A stretch of DNA of 5,922 nucleotides from Wenzhouxiangella sp. (lineage in GTDB: Bacteria > Pseudomonadota > Gammaproteobacteria > Xanthomonadales > Wenzhouxiangellaceae): the NCBI GenBank assembly GCA_007127425.1, contig SKZJ01000064.1:1-5922 (forward strand), read 5' to 3'. The position numbers and the translations under genes are program-made. Below are positions 1 through 5,913 of this stretch, in pieces (the stretch's first letter is position 1; every line of letters begins with the position of its first letter). Under the pieces are notes generated by a model. That model saw only the letters and a list, made by a program, of their open reading frames with translations. It did no database searches and was not told the origin of the DNA.

Positions 1-887
1 ATATCGGAGACGATCAGGGTGCCGAAGCGCCTTGCCAGTTCGATGTAGTCGGCAGCCGCGCGTGGGCCTTCGCACAAGGTGGCGAAGTCGAACCAGATGA
101 CCGAACCGGCCCGCTTGAGCGGCTGGATGGTATGGCCCCGTACCCTTAGCGGGGCCTCGGAAACCTGCTCGCCGGCAGCCAGGGCGTGGAACTCCTCGGC
201 CAGTTCGGCCCGGGCCTGTTCATCGGCGGGGTGGTGGTAGACCGGATGACGGATCAGTTCGCGCAAGCGGTAATCCTCGGCCCCGTCCAGGGTTTCGACC
301 CGGCAGTGCCGCTCGATGGCAGCAATGGCCGGCAGGAAACGCTCGCGTTGTAGCCCGCCGGCGTAGAGGTCGGCCGGTGCGGTGTTGCTGGTCGCAATCA
401 GGGTCACGCCGCGGGTGAACAGTTCCTTGAGCAGGCCGCTCAGGATCATTGCATCCCCGATATCCGACACATGGAATTCGTCGAAACAGAGGACCCGGGC
501 GCGCTCGGCCACGCCGGCGGCGACGGCCTGGAGCGGATCCTGGCGCTTTTCCTGTGCCCGGAGCCGCTCGTGGACGGTATCCATGAACCGGTGGAAGTGG
601 ATACGCCAGACTGAAATGCCGGCCGCATCGAGGCTTTCGGCGAACAGATCCATCAGCATGGTCTTGCCGCGACCAACGCTGCCGTGAAGATACAGTCCAG
701 TAACCTGCGGATGGCGTTTCCTGAGTCTGTCGATCAGGCCCGGGCGGGTCGTCTGCAGGCGTTCGAACAGGTCCTGGAAATGCGCCAGCAGACGGCGCTG
801 GTCCGGATCATCCGTCAGGCGCCCCTCGGCAACAAGGTCTTCGTAGTGTCTCAGTGGACCGCCGGATCCCGCTTCTTTTTCCACCAC
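1..887 (-). CDS. zapE: ZapE/AFG1-like cell division ATPase (3' end cut off by window)
   Basis: P-loop AAA-type ATPase of the AFG1/ZapE family. In gammaproteobacteria ZapE binds FtsZ at the cytoplasmic face of the division site and modulates the Z ring in an ATP-dependent way. About 295 residues are visible. The N-terminal stretch PLRHYEDLV is the usual lead-in. Walker A is GSVGRGKT (residues 69-76), Walker B with the family signature is CFDEFHVSDI (D136, E137), and a sensor-1-like ATSNTAP (165-171) is followed by GLQRERFLPAI. The last 60-90 residues expected for the family lie beyond base 1. There is no ATG in frame before the P-loop. I chose GTG at 887; GTG at 884 and CTG at 899, which overlaps the hydrolase stop, are alternatives. 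No Shine-Dalgarno is visible, so translation is probably coupled to the hydrolase just upstream. The family call is firm; the exact start is not. Confidence 0.93.
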   Translation of the reverse strand, partial: MVEKEAGSGGPLRHYEDLVAEGRLTDDPDQRRLLAHFQDLFERLQTTRPGLIDRLRKRHPQVTGLYLHGSVGRGKTMLMDLFAESLDAAGISVWRIHFHRFMDTVHERLRAQEKRQDPLQAVAAGVAERARVLCFDEFHVSDIGDAMILSGLLKELFTRGVTLIATSNTAPADLYAGGLQRERFLPAIAAIERHCRVETLDGAEDYRLRELIRHPVYHHPADEQARAELAEEFHALAAGEQVSEAPLRVRGHTIQPLKRAGSVIWFDFATLCEGPRAAADYIELARRFGTLIVSD

Positions 888-895
888 GACCGGCG

Positions 896-1555
896 TCAGG
901 GCAGGTTGGGCTGGACGTGGTTCTTGATCAGGCCGCGCAGGTCCATCAGGCGACGATGGAAGAAATGCCCGGTGCCTTCCATGACCACCAGGTTGGCTTC
1001 CTGGTCGAGCCCCTCGGCCCACTTGAAGACCGCTTCGGGCGAAACGACTTCGTCCTCGTCGCCCTGCACAACCAGCCACGGGCAATTGGGCGGCATCAGC
1101 TGGTCGAAGCCGTAGCGCTCAACCGGTGGAGCGATGGTGATGATCTGGCGAACCGGAAGGTCCCGGGCGGCCTTCAGGGCGACGTAGGCACCAAAAGAGA
1201 AGCCGCCCAGCCACAGGTCGTCGTCCGGATTGGTCTTTCGGGCCCAGTCGATCACGGCAAGCAGGTCGTCGAGCTCACCTTCACCGTCGTCGAACTCACC
1301 CTCGCTTTCGCCAGTACCGCGGAAATTGAAGCGCACGGTTTTCAGGCCCAGCTCGCGCAGGCTGCGCTCCATGATGGTCACCACCTTGTTGCGCATGGTG
1401 CCGCCGTGCAATGGGTGCGGATGGCACAGCACCGCGACCGCCGGGCGGGCCTGATCGGCCTCGGGCACGTCGGCCAGGCACTCCAGTCGGCCGACTGGGC
1501 CGGTCAGGAAAAATTCGGTGGTGTCAGTCGGAAACTGCTCTGGATCCATTAACAT
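896..1555 (-). CDS. alpha/beta hydrolase, COG2945 type
   Basis: Predicted cytoplasmic alpha/beta-fold hydrolase of 219 residues, a normal size for this compact family; the substrate is unknown. The hallmark CHPHPLHGGTMRNKVV (44-59) carries the oxyanion-side HPHP motif and is typical of COG2945. It is followed by FNFRGTGES (77-85). The nucleophile elbow is GFSFG with Ser120, the likely acid is Asp168 in GDEDEVV, and the catalytic His is His197 in GTGHFF, so the triad is complete. No signal peptide or membrane segment is visible. The ATG at 1555 is preferred over the in-frame ATG at 1549 because GAGGA (1562-1566) lies 6 nt upstream of it. The gene is followed directly by zapE in the same direction, forming a two-gene unit. 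From memory, hydrolases of this type often sit near zapE in gammaproteobacteria, but the sequence shows no biochemical link. Confidence 0.92.
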   Translation of the reverse strand: MLMDPEQFPTDTTEFFLTGPVGRLECLADVPEADQARPAVAVLCHPHPLHGGTMRNKVVTIMERSLRELGLKTVRFNFRGTGESEGEFDDGEGELDDLLAVIDWARKTNPDDDLWLGGFSFGAYVALKAARDLPVRQIITIAPPVERYGFDQLMPPNCPWLVVQGDEDEVVSPEAVFKWAEGLDQEANLVVMEGTGHFFHRRLMDLRGLIKNHVQPNLP

Positions 1556-1561
1556 TGGTTG

Positions 1562-1566
1562 TCCTC
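1562..1566 (-). promoter_or_regulatory. ribosome binding site of the alpha/beta hydrolase
   Basis: GAGGA on the - strand lies 6 nt before the ATG at 1555 and 12 nt before the alternative ATG at 1549. It therefore decides for the upstream start. Confidence 0.6.
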
Positions 1567-1600
1567 AGCGCCATTGCCGCACCCCTCTCGCGGGGGGCAC

Positions 1601-1631
1601 ATCATAACCCAGTCACATCCGTCCATGAAAA
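1601..1631 (-). promoter_or_regulatory. possible promoter for the hydrolase-zapE unit
   Basis: Within the 86-nt divergent spacer, the - strand carries TATGAT (1601-1606), one base from the -10 consensus. TTTTCA (1626-1631) lies 19 nt upstream as a weak -35. Transcription would start near 1594, leaving a leader of about 40 nt that contains a short CCCC...GGGG inverted repeat (around 1582-1597). The -10 is good; the -35 and its spacing are poor. No equally good promoter for acpH was seen in the spacer. Confidence 0.3.
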
Positions 1632-1641
1632 CCGTGACCCC

Positions 1642-2250
1642 ATGAATCACCTCGCCCACGTTGTGCTTGCCGGATCCGACAGCGGGATGCGCCTGGGCGC
1701 GTTTCTCGGCGACCACGTGCGTGGCCGCCAGGCGCTGGCCGCCCTGCCGCCGGACTGGGCCGATGGCGTTATGCTGCACCGGCGTATTGATACGCTCAGC
1801 GACGCCCACCCGGCCCTTCGCGCCCTGCTCATGCGTCTGCAGCCACCGTGGCGGCGATACGGCGGGGTGATTTTCGATGTCCTGTTCGATCACATGCTGA
1901 CCCGGCATTGGGATCGTTTCGGCCAAGTGCCATTGGTTCGCCTCGCCGGCGAAATCGACGAACTGCTGGCCCGGCACGAGGCGAATCTGCCCGATCGTCT
2001 CGTGTTGTTCAGCCGTTGGGCCCGCGAGCGTGGTTTATGGATGCGCTACGGTGATCGAGGCATGATCGACGAGATCTTCCGCCGACTGGCGCGACGCCAC
2101 GGGCGTCCCGGTCCGCTCGCCGATGGAATTGAACTGCTCGATGACATGGAGCATGACATCGAGCGGGCATTTCTTGAGATGTTTCCCGACCTGATCGAGC
2201 AGGTCGGGAACGAAAGACGGCGACTTTACTCGATGCGATCGAGCATGTAG
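1642..2250 (+). CDS. acpH: acyl carrier protein phosphodiesterase (AcpH, DUF479 family)
   Basis: AcpH hydrolyses the phosphodiester bond linking 4'-phosphopantetheine to the serine of holo-ACP, giving apo-ACP. It is a cytoplasmic, metal-dependent enzyme distantly related to HD-domain phosphohydrolases. This protein has 202 residues, close to the E. coli size of about 193. Family landmarks occur in order: the N-terminus MNHLAHVVLA, GAFLGDHVRG with Asp24 (19-28), MLHRRIDTLSDAHP (44-57), RRYGGVIFDVLFDHML (71-86), and the C-terminal MFPDL (180-184). The ATG at 1642 is chosen because MNHLAH is the conserved start of the family, although the frame is open further upstream and no clear Shine-Dalgarno precedes it. 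The gene is divergent from the hydrolase and its last 25 bases overlap the end of the cytochrome gene. The C-terminal tail after FPDL is slightly longer than usual. Confidence 0.9.
   Translation: MNHLAHVVLAGSDSGMRLGAFLGDHVRGRQALAALPPDWADGVMLHRRIDTLSDAHPALRALLMRLQPPWRRYGGVIFDVLFDHMLTRHWDRFGQVPLVRLAGEIDELLARHEANLPDRLVLFSRWARERGLWMRYGDRGMIDEIFRRLARRHGRPGPLADGIELLDDMEHDIERAFLEMFPDLIEQVGNERRRLYSMRSSM
2183..2210. other. perfect 11-bp hairpin at the convergent acpH/cytochrome ends
   Basis: TTCCCGACCTG (2183-2193) and CAGGTCGGGAA (2200-2210) are exact reverse complements around the loop ATCGAG. The hairpin lies inside the last codons of acpH and just past the stop codon of the cytochrome on the other strand. 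Neither side is followed by a T-run, so it is not a standard intrinsic terminator. It could still slow transcription or protect the 3' ends of both convergent mRNAs. The structure is seen directly; the role is inferred. Confidence 0.5.
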
Positions 2251-2729
2251 TCCACGGAGGCGGCGACCTGCTCGTCGCTGAGGTCGTTGCGACCGCCGCG
2301 TGGCGGCATTGCGCCCAGTCCGTTGATCACGGAAGCGATCAGGTCTTCGCGGTCCTTGTCAAGGCGGTCACCCCAGGTGTCGCGTGCAAGCGTCGGCGCA
2401 CCGGCCACGCCGGCATCGTGACAGGCGGCACAGACTCGATCGTAGATCATGCCGCCGTCGGTCGATCCATCGAACGCCACTTGCGGTTCGGCCGTGGCTG
2501 CGGCAGCGGCTTCGGCCTGGGCGGCGGCCCGGCCGGTTTCGCCAGCGTAAACGCCGGCCAGCGGTTGCAGGCGCTCTTCGACGGCCGCCTGGCGTGCAGC
2601 ACTAGGCTCCCGGTCCTGGGACTGGTGAATTGCCAGCGCCACCAAGACGATCAGGACGGTGAAGACCATCAGCGCCACGATGACGATGCTGAAGTTTCTT
2701 ATGAAAATACGATCATGTTCCTCGGACAC
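2226..2729 (-). CDS. membrane-anchored c-type cytochrome, c5-like
   Basis: Monohaem class I cytochrome c, 167 residues. An uncleaved N-terminal anchor (about residues 12-34, IRNFSIVIVALMVFTVLIVL region) holds it in the inner membrane with the haem domain in the periplasm. An Ala/Gln/Glu-rich linker (about 66-82) leads to the haem domain. There CAACH (100-104) attaches the haem covalently and supplies His104; Met141 in GAMPPRGG is the expected sixth ligand, followed by the family ending LSDEQVAASVDYML. The second CxxC seen in classical cytochrome c5 after MPP is absent. The likely role is electron transfer to a terminal oxidase or other periplasmic partner. The start is GTG at 2729, giving SEEHDR as seen in relatives; GAGG lies about 10 nt upstream. 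The ATG at 2745 is out of frame. It has its own promoter upstream and converges on acpH. Confidence 0.92.
   Translation of the reverse strand: MSEEHDRIFIRNFSIVIVALMVFTVLIVLVALAIHQSQDREPSAARQAAVEERLQPLAGVYAGETGRAAAQAEAAAAATAEPQVAFDGSTDGGMIYDRVCAACHDAGVAGAPTLARDTWGDRLDKDREDLIASVINGLGAMPPRGGRNDLSDEQVAASVDYMLDRIE
2229..2243. repeat. small inverted repeat in the 25-nt gene overlap
   Basis: CTCGAT-GCG-ATCGAG is a perfect 6-bp stem with a 3-nt loop. It sits within the bases shared by the 3' ends of acpH and the cytochrome gene. Its right arm lies in a 12-bp near-repeat of the preceding hairpin loop (GATCGAGCAGGT at 2193, GATCGAGCATGT at 2237). Confidence 0.35.
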
Positions 2730-2789
2730 GCCGGACAGACCTCATGTTGAATTCGGGGGTTACTGCCTGCTGGCAGATTCGTGGGCGCG

Positions 2790-2818
2790 ATTATAGCCCA
2801 GTGCCGCCGCAGTTGGAA
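2790..2818 (-). promoter_or_regulatory. sigma70-type promoter of the cytochrome gene
   Basis: On the - strand, TTCCAA (2813-2818, 3 of 6 matches to the -35 consensus) and a perfect TATAAT (2790-2795) are separated by exactly 17 nt. Transcription would begin near 2783, giving a leader of about 54 nt. It lies in the 99-nt gap after the small membrane protein gene, so the cytochrome can be transcribed independently of that gene. Confidence 0.6.
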
Positions 2819-2828
2819 CGTGGGGCGT

Positions 2829-3209
2829 TCATGCAGTCATCGTGCGTCGGGCGATTGCGGCACCGGCTATGGCCCCGGCCAGCGGAAATGCAGCAGTGCC
2901 GGTCACGGCCCACGGCAGCCCTGCCAGCAGCAACAACAGCAGCATCGGCAGGCCGAGAAGCGCTCCGACCAGCCAGCCGACAGGACGCCAGCCGGTCAAG
3001 GCGCCAGCCAGGGCGCCGCCCAGCGTACCTCCGATCAGCCAGATCAGGGACACGACGAGAAACGTGGACAGCGGCAACGGGGTGCCGACGGCGAGTATGG
3101 CGTGCGCGTGGCCGTCGCCGGTAAAAACCTGCAGCCCCGCAAGCAGGGCTTCGACGAAGATGACGGCGATGGCCAGTCCCCCGGCCACGGCGCGCAGCAT
3201 GCAAATCAA
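2829..3209 (-). CDS. small hydrophobic membrane protein of unknown function
   Basis: I do not recognise the family. The 126-residue product is strongly hydrophobic, with about four predicted membrane segments: roughly 5-28, 46-71, 75-95 and 97-119. The middle is rich in Gly/Ala small-residue motifs (GGTLGGALAGALTG, 60-73), which favour close helix packing, and there is a run of six leucines (90-95). It ends in a short basic tail (ARRTMTA). A short loop around GDGHAH (31-36) holds the only histidines. The start is TTG at 3209, supported by AGGAG 8 nt upstream; the ATG at 3200 would leave that site 17 nt away and lose only three residues. Its membrane-protein composition marks it as the real gene among overlapping frames on both strands. 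It lies 99 nt upstream of the cytochrome on the same strand, but nothing in the sequence ties their functions together. Confidence 0.75.
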   Translation of the reverse strand: MICMLRAVAGGLAIAVIFVEALLAGLQVFTGDGHAHAILAVGTPLPLSTFLVVSLIWLIGGTLGGALAGALTGWRPVGWLVGALLGLPMLLLLLLAGLPWAVTGTAAFPLAGAIAGAAIARRTMTA

Positions 3210-3217
3210 CCGTCAAG

Positions 3218-3222
3218 CTCCT
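3218..3222 (-). promoter_or_regulatory. ribosome binding site deciding a TTG start
   Basis: AGGAG on the - strand lies 8 nt before TTG at 3209 and 17 nt before ATG at 3200. The spacing favours the TTG as the start of the small membrane protein. Confidence 0.55.
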
Positions 3223-3333
3223 GCAACTGGAAACGAACAAGGACTAGTGTAACCCGCCGTTATCCATGCGACACTCAGGGACGCCGGAATGGACCGCTCC
3301 AGGCTAGGCCGACGTGCGGCATGGCCGGCGAGG

Positions 3334-3350
3334 AGTATGCAGGCTATACT
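3334..3350 (+). promoter_or_regulatory. possible -10 region with inverted repeat upstream of the c-di-GMP gene
   Basis: TATACT (3345-3350) matches the -10 consensus at 5 of 6 bases. It overlaps an inverted repeat, AGTAT (3334-3338) with ATACT (3346-3350). No -35 is recognisable at 16-18 nt, so any promoter here would need an activator or another sigma factor. The inverted repeat could be an operator. The rest of the 243-nt spacer (3210-3452) shows no stronger signal. Confidence 0.3.
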
Positions 3351-3394
3351 GGCCCCGTCAGCCAGCGATGCTGCCGACGACACAAGAAGGCTGA

Positions 3395-3463
3395 ATGTCC
3401 ATCGTTACCAGCAACCTCCGCCGATTCCGGTCGCTTATCCGACAGATTGTTGATGAGTTCTGA
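3395..3463 (+). CDS. possible 22-residue leader peptide before the GGDEF/EAL gene
   Basis: The ATG at 3395 is preceded by AGAAGG (3385-3390), the best Shine-Dalgarno on this strand in the spacer. It opens a 22-codon frame, a basic peptide starting MSIVTSNLRRF and ending at TGA 3461-3463. The stop lies 8 bases past the start of the GGDEF/EAL gene at 3453, in another frame. The GGDEF/EAL start has no visible ribosome site of its own, so ribosomes ending here could restart on it. No homology is recognised, and a chance ORF with a good ribosome site remains possible. Confidence 0.35.
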   Translation: MSIVTSNLRRFRSLIRQIVDEF

Positions 3464-5744
3464 TTCGGGCCGTATGCCGAAGGTTCGCAGGCGGCGAAGC
3501 CTGTGGCTGGCAGTGCTCATTGTGTTGGGCGGCTGCGCCGGATCCGTGTCGCTTTACCACGGCCTTCAGGAGGCCGAACGCGCAGCAGTGGAACGTCACA
3601 TTCATGGGATCGCGTCTTTCATTGAAGCCGACCTGACCGGTGACCTGCGAGAGCAGATCAATGCCCAGCGGCGCATGGCCACGCGGCTGGCCCTGGGCGG
3701 CATCGACCAGGGAGAACTCTGGAAGATCAATGCCGAACTGTTCCTTCGCCACTATCCCTACTATCGCACGCTGGCAGTACTGGAACCGGACCTGACGGTG
3801 CATGCGGTTCGCAGCGGTCTTCCGCTGAACCTGGCTGCAGGCGATCGATATCCCATTGATTCTGATTATCGCCAACGCCTCGATCGTGCTGCCGAGCGGG
3901 GTGAGTTTGTCGTCACCCGGCCGGAGTACCTGCCCGACGACGGAATGCCCGGTATAACTTTCATCACGCCGATCGGGCAGGGTGAAGCGCACGCGGGTTT
4001 CCTGGCCGCTGTGCTGGTGATTCCGGATTCCATCGAAGCCATGCTTCCGGCCCTGTTTCGCGACGAATTCATGCTCCGGGCCGTCCATCGTGGTCGTGAG
4101 GTCTATCCTTACCCGGTGCTGGAGGGGATCGAAGCGCAGCAATGGGATGCCGAGTTCATGCTTGATCCGGACGGAGACGGTGAGGGCATGATGTTGATGA
4201 TGTCGTTGACCGAGGCGAGCCGGTCCCAGCTCACCACGGTCTTGCCGACCGTGGTGTTGGTCAGCGGAGTGCTGTTGAGTGGTCTCTTTGCAATGGTGGC
4301 CTGGCTGGGCGTCAATGCCGTGGGGCAGACGAAGGTCCTCGGCGATTCCAATCGGCGGCTCGAGAACGAGGTGCATGAGCGTGAGCAGGCCGAACAGACC
4401 CTGGCATTCCTGGCGACTCACGACAGCCTGACCGGCCTCCCCAACCGCACCGGAAGTACCGAGGCCATCGAGAAGCTGCTCCGGCGTCATGGCAATGACG
4501 AGCGGCAGGTGGCCTTGATGTTTCTCGATCTGGACCAGTTCAAGGACATCAATGATTCGCTCGGACACCAGCTTGGTGACCGCTTGCTGTGTGAAGTGCC
4601 AAGGCGCTTGAGCGGTGTGCTGCGGGACCAGGACCTGGTCGGACGCCACGGCGGCGACGAGTTTCTCATCGCGGTGGTACGTGAAAGCCGCGACCAGATC
4701 GAACAGCTGGCCGGCAATATTCTGAGGATAATGGATGGCGGCTTTGCCATCGAGGATCATCGTCTGTTCGTTTCCGCCAGTATCGGCATTGCCTATTATC
4801 CCGATTCGGGCCGCAGCGTTGCGGAACTGATCCAGAACGCCGACACCGCGCTGTTCAAGGCCAAGCATGCCGGACGCAACCAGTTTGCGGTATTCACCCG
4901 GGAGATGTTCGCCCAGGCGCAACACCGGCTCAATCTCAGCCGCGACATTCGACACGCGCTCGAGGACGGTGATTTCCGGGTCGTCTACCAACCCATCGTC
5001 GATATCGATTCGCTGGAACTGGTCGGGCTGGAAACCCTGCTGCGCTGGCAACACCAGAAGGGTTATATGGTGCCGCCGCAGGAGTTCATCCGCGTAGCGG
5101 AGGAGACGGGGGTCATCGGGCGCCTGGGCCAATTCGCGCTGGATCAGGCTCTGTCGGACCTGGCCGGATGGCAGCAGTTGGTCGATGCACCACCCTGGAT
5201 CGCGGTCAACGTGTCAGGGGCACAGGCCCACGAAGCCGGATTCGCCGAGCAGGTCAGTGTCATGTTGCACCAGTACCGGATTGCCCCGGAGTTGCTGCAC
5301 CTGGAGATCACCGAGGAGGTCCTGATCGAGAATCTCCTTCGAAATCGCCGAATGCTGCAGAAACTCGACGAGATCGGCATGCGCATCGTCGTCGACGATT
5401 TCGGGGTCGGCTATTCCTCGCTGGCGTACTTGAAGAACTTCCCGATTTCCGTGGTCAAGATCGATCGCAGTTTCGTTCGCGATCTCTCCACCGACCCGGA
5501 AGACCAGGCCATCACCCGCACCATCTGCGGTCTGGCGCATGAGTTGGGCATGCGTACCGTTGCCGAGGGCGTGGAACATGTTGAGCAGCTCGAATTGCTC
5601 AGAACCTATCGCTGCTCGCATGCCCAGGGCTTCCTGTTCTCGCGGCCGGTTGAGCGAGCCGAGGCCGAGGCCATGATTCGTGGCGATTGCGCATGGCTGG
5701 ACGTGTGCCCGCCGAACGCGAAACGGACGCTATCCCGCAGCTAA
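3453..5744 (+). CDS. membrane-bound GGDEF/EAL c-di-GMP cyclase/phosphodiesterase with periplasmic sensor region
   Basis: Makes and/or breaks cyclic di-GMP in response to a signal sensed outside the inner membrane. Of 763 residues, TM1 is about 17-35 after a basic RRRR, a periplasmic region of about 225 residues (36-260) is CHASE-like in layout, TM2 is about 263-287, and a short charged coiled coil (about 295-320) leads to the GGDEF domain (about 318-478). That domain has HDSLTGLPNR (323-332), metal-site Asp359, I-site RDQD (391-394) and GGDEF (400-404), all intact. The EAL domain (about 493-745) has ETL (527-529) in place of EAL, with Asn586, Glu618, Asp648-Asp649, Lys669, Glu705 and Gln725 present, so both activities look possible. 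The start is ATG 3453; ATG 3474 is an alternative, and neither has a clear Shine-Dalgarno. The frame is open far upstream, but that part is antisense to the membrane protein gene. The stop directly abuts a probable IS end. Confidence 0.95.
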   Translation: MSSDSGRMPKVRRRRSLWLAVLIVLGGCAGSVSLYHGLQEAERAAVERHIHGIASFIEADLTGDLREQINAQRRMATRLALGGIDQGELWKINAELFLRHYPYYRTLAVLEPDLTVHAVRSGLPLNLAAGDRYPIDSDYRQRLDRAAERGEFVVTRPEYLPDDGMPGITFITPIGQGEAHAGFLAAVLVIPDSIEAMLPALFRDEFMLRAVHRGREVYPYPVLEGIEAQQWDAEFMLDPDGDGEGMMLMMSLTEASRSQLTTVLPTVVLVSGVLLSGLFAMVAWLGVNAVGQTKVLGDSNRRLENEVHEREQAEQTLAFLATHDSLTGLPNRTGSTEAIEKLLRRHGNDERQVALMFLDLDQFKDINDSLGHQLGDRLLCEVPRRLSGVLRDQDLVGRHGGDEFLIAVVRESRDQIEQLAGNILRIMDGGFAIEDHRLFVSASIGIAYYPDSGRSVAELIQNADTALFKAKHAGRNQFAVFTREMFAQAQHRLNLSRDIRHALEDGDFRVVYQPIVDIDSLELVGLETLLRWQHQKGYMVPPQEFIRVAEETGVIGRLGQFALDQALSDLAGWQQLVDAPPWIAVNVSGAQAHEAGFAEQVSVMLHQYRIAPELLHLEITEEVLIENLLRNRRMLQKLDEIGMRIVVDDFGVGYSSLAYLKNFPISVVKIDRSFVRDLSTDPEDQAITRTICGLAHELGMRTVAEGVEHVEQLELLRTYRCSHAQGFLFSRPVERAEAEAMIRGDCAWLDVCPPNAKRTLSRS

Positions 5745-5795
5745 GGAACCTCTGAATAACTCTGCACGGGCGCGACAGCGCAGGCGAAAACGCAA

Positions 5796-5826
5796 GGGCG
5801 GTTTGCCCGCAGGGCAAAAAGCCCTG
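5796..5826. repeat. chain of mutually exclusive hairpins
   Basis: GGGC (5796), GCCC (5805), GGGC (5812) and GCCC (5821) alternate. TTTGCCC-GCA-GGGCAAA (5802-5818) is a perfect 7-bp stem, and CAGGGC-AAAAA-GCCCTG (5810-5826) is a perfect 6-bp stem that shares its middle arm. There is no T-run, so neither is a clear terminator, though they may end or block transcription from the gene upstream. Confidence 0.45.
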
Positions 5827-5871
5827 GAGTGGAGCCGTTGCGCGTGCCTCTGCGGGAGGCTCCGGCTTGGC

Positions 5872-5913
5872 TTGGGCGAGCGTGGTTTGGTCATTCCAAA
5901 TGAGCGAGCCCAA
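5872..5913. repeat. nested inverted repeat near the right edge
   Basis: The outer arms TTGGGC (5872-5877) and GCCCAA (5908-5913) enclose an inner perfect stem, TTTGG (5886-5890) with CCAAA (5896-5900). It belongs to the structured tail interpreted as an insertion-sequence end. Confidence 0.4.

Noticed and set aside
854..1552. 232-codon + strand frame opposite the alpha/beta hydrolase
   Set aside because: The - strand frame carries the full catalytic triad and the HPHP motif; the + strand product matches nothing.
1549..1977. 142-codon - strand frame opposite the start of acpH
   Set aside because: It covers the conserved AcpH N-terminal motifs on the other strand and has no motif of its own.
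2791..3240. 149-codon - strand frame overlapping the small membrane protein
   Set aside because: Its Arg/Ala/His-rich product has no membrane or domain pattern, while the overlapping frame shows clear hydrophobic helices and a good ribosome site.
2781..3452. N-terminal extension of the GGDEF/EAL frame by 224 codons
   Set aside because: It runs antisense through the small membrane protein gene and has a low-complexity Gln/Arg-rich composition. The TM1-led start at 3453 gives a normal domain layout.
3435..5132. 565-codon open frame on the - strand opposite the GGDEF/EAL gene
   Set aside because: The opposite strand has complete GGDEF and EAL motifs. The antisense product is His/Gln-rich with no recognisable domain, the usual shadow of a GC-rich coding strand.
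5802..5826. Intrinsic terminator for the GGDEF/EAL gene
   Set aside because: The stems are real but no T-run follows on the + strand, and the sequence probably belongs to an inserted element.
5599..5913. 104-codon - strand frame across the GGDEF/EAL end and the right-hand tail
   Set aside because: It straddles the boundary at 5744/5745, where sequence character changes, and lacks a recognisable domain. It is not convincing as a transposase fragment.
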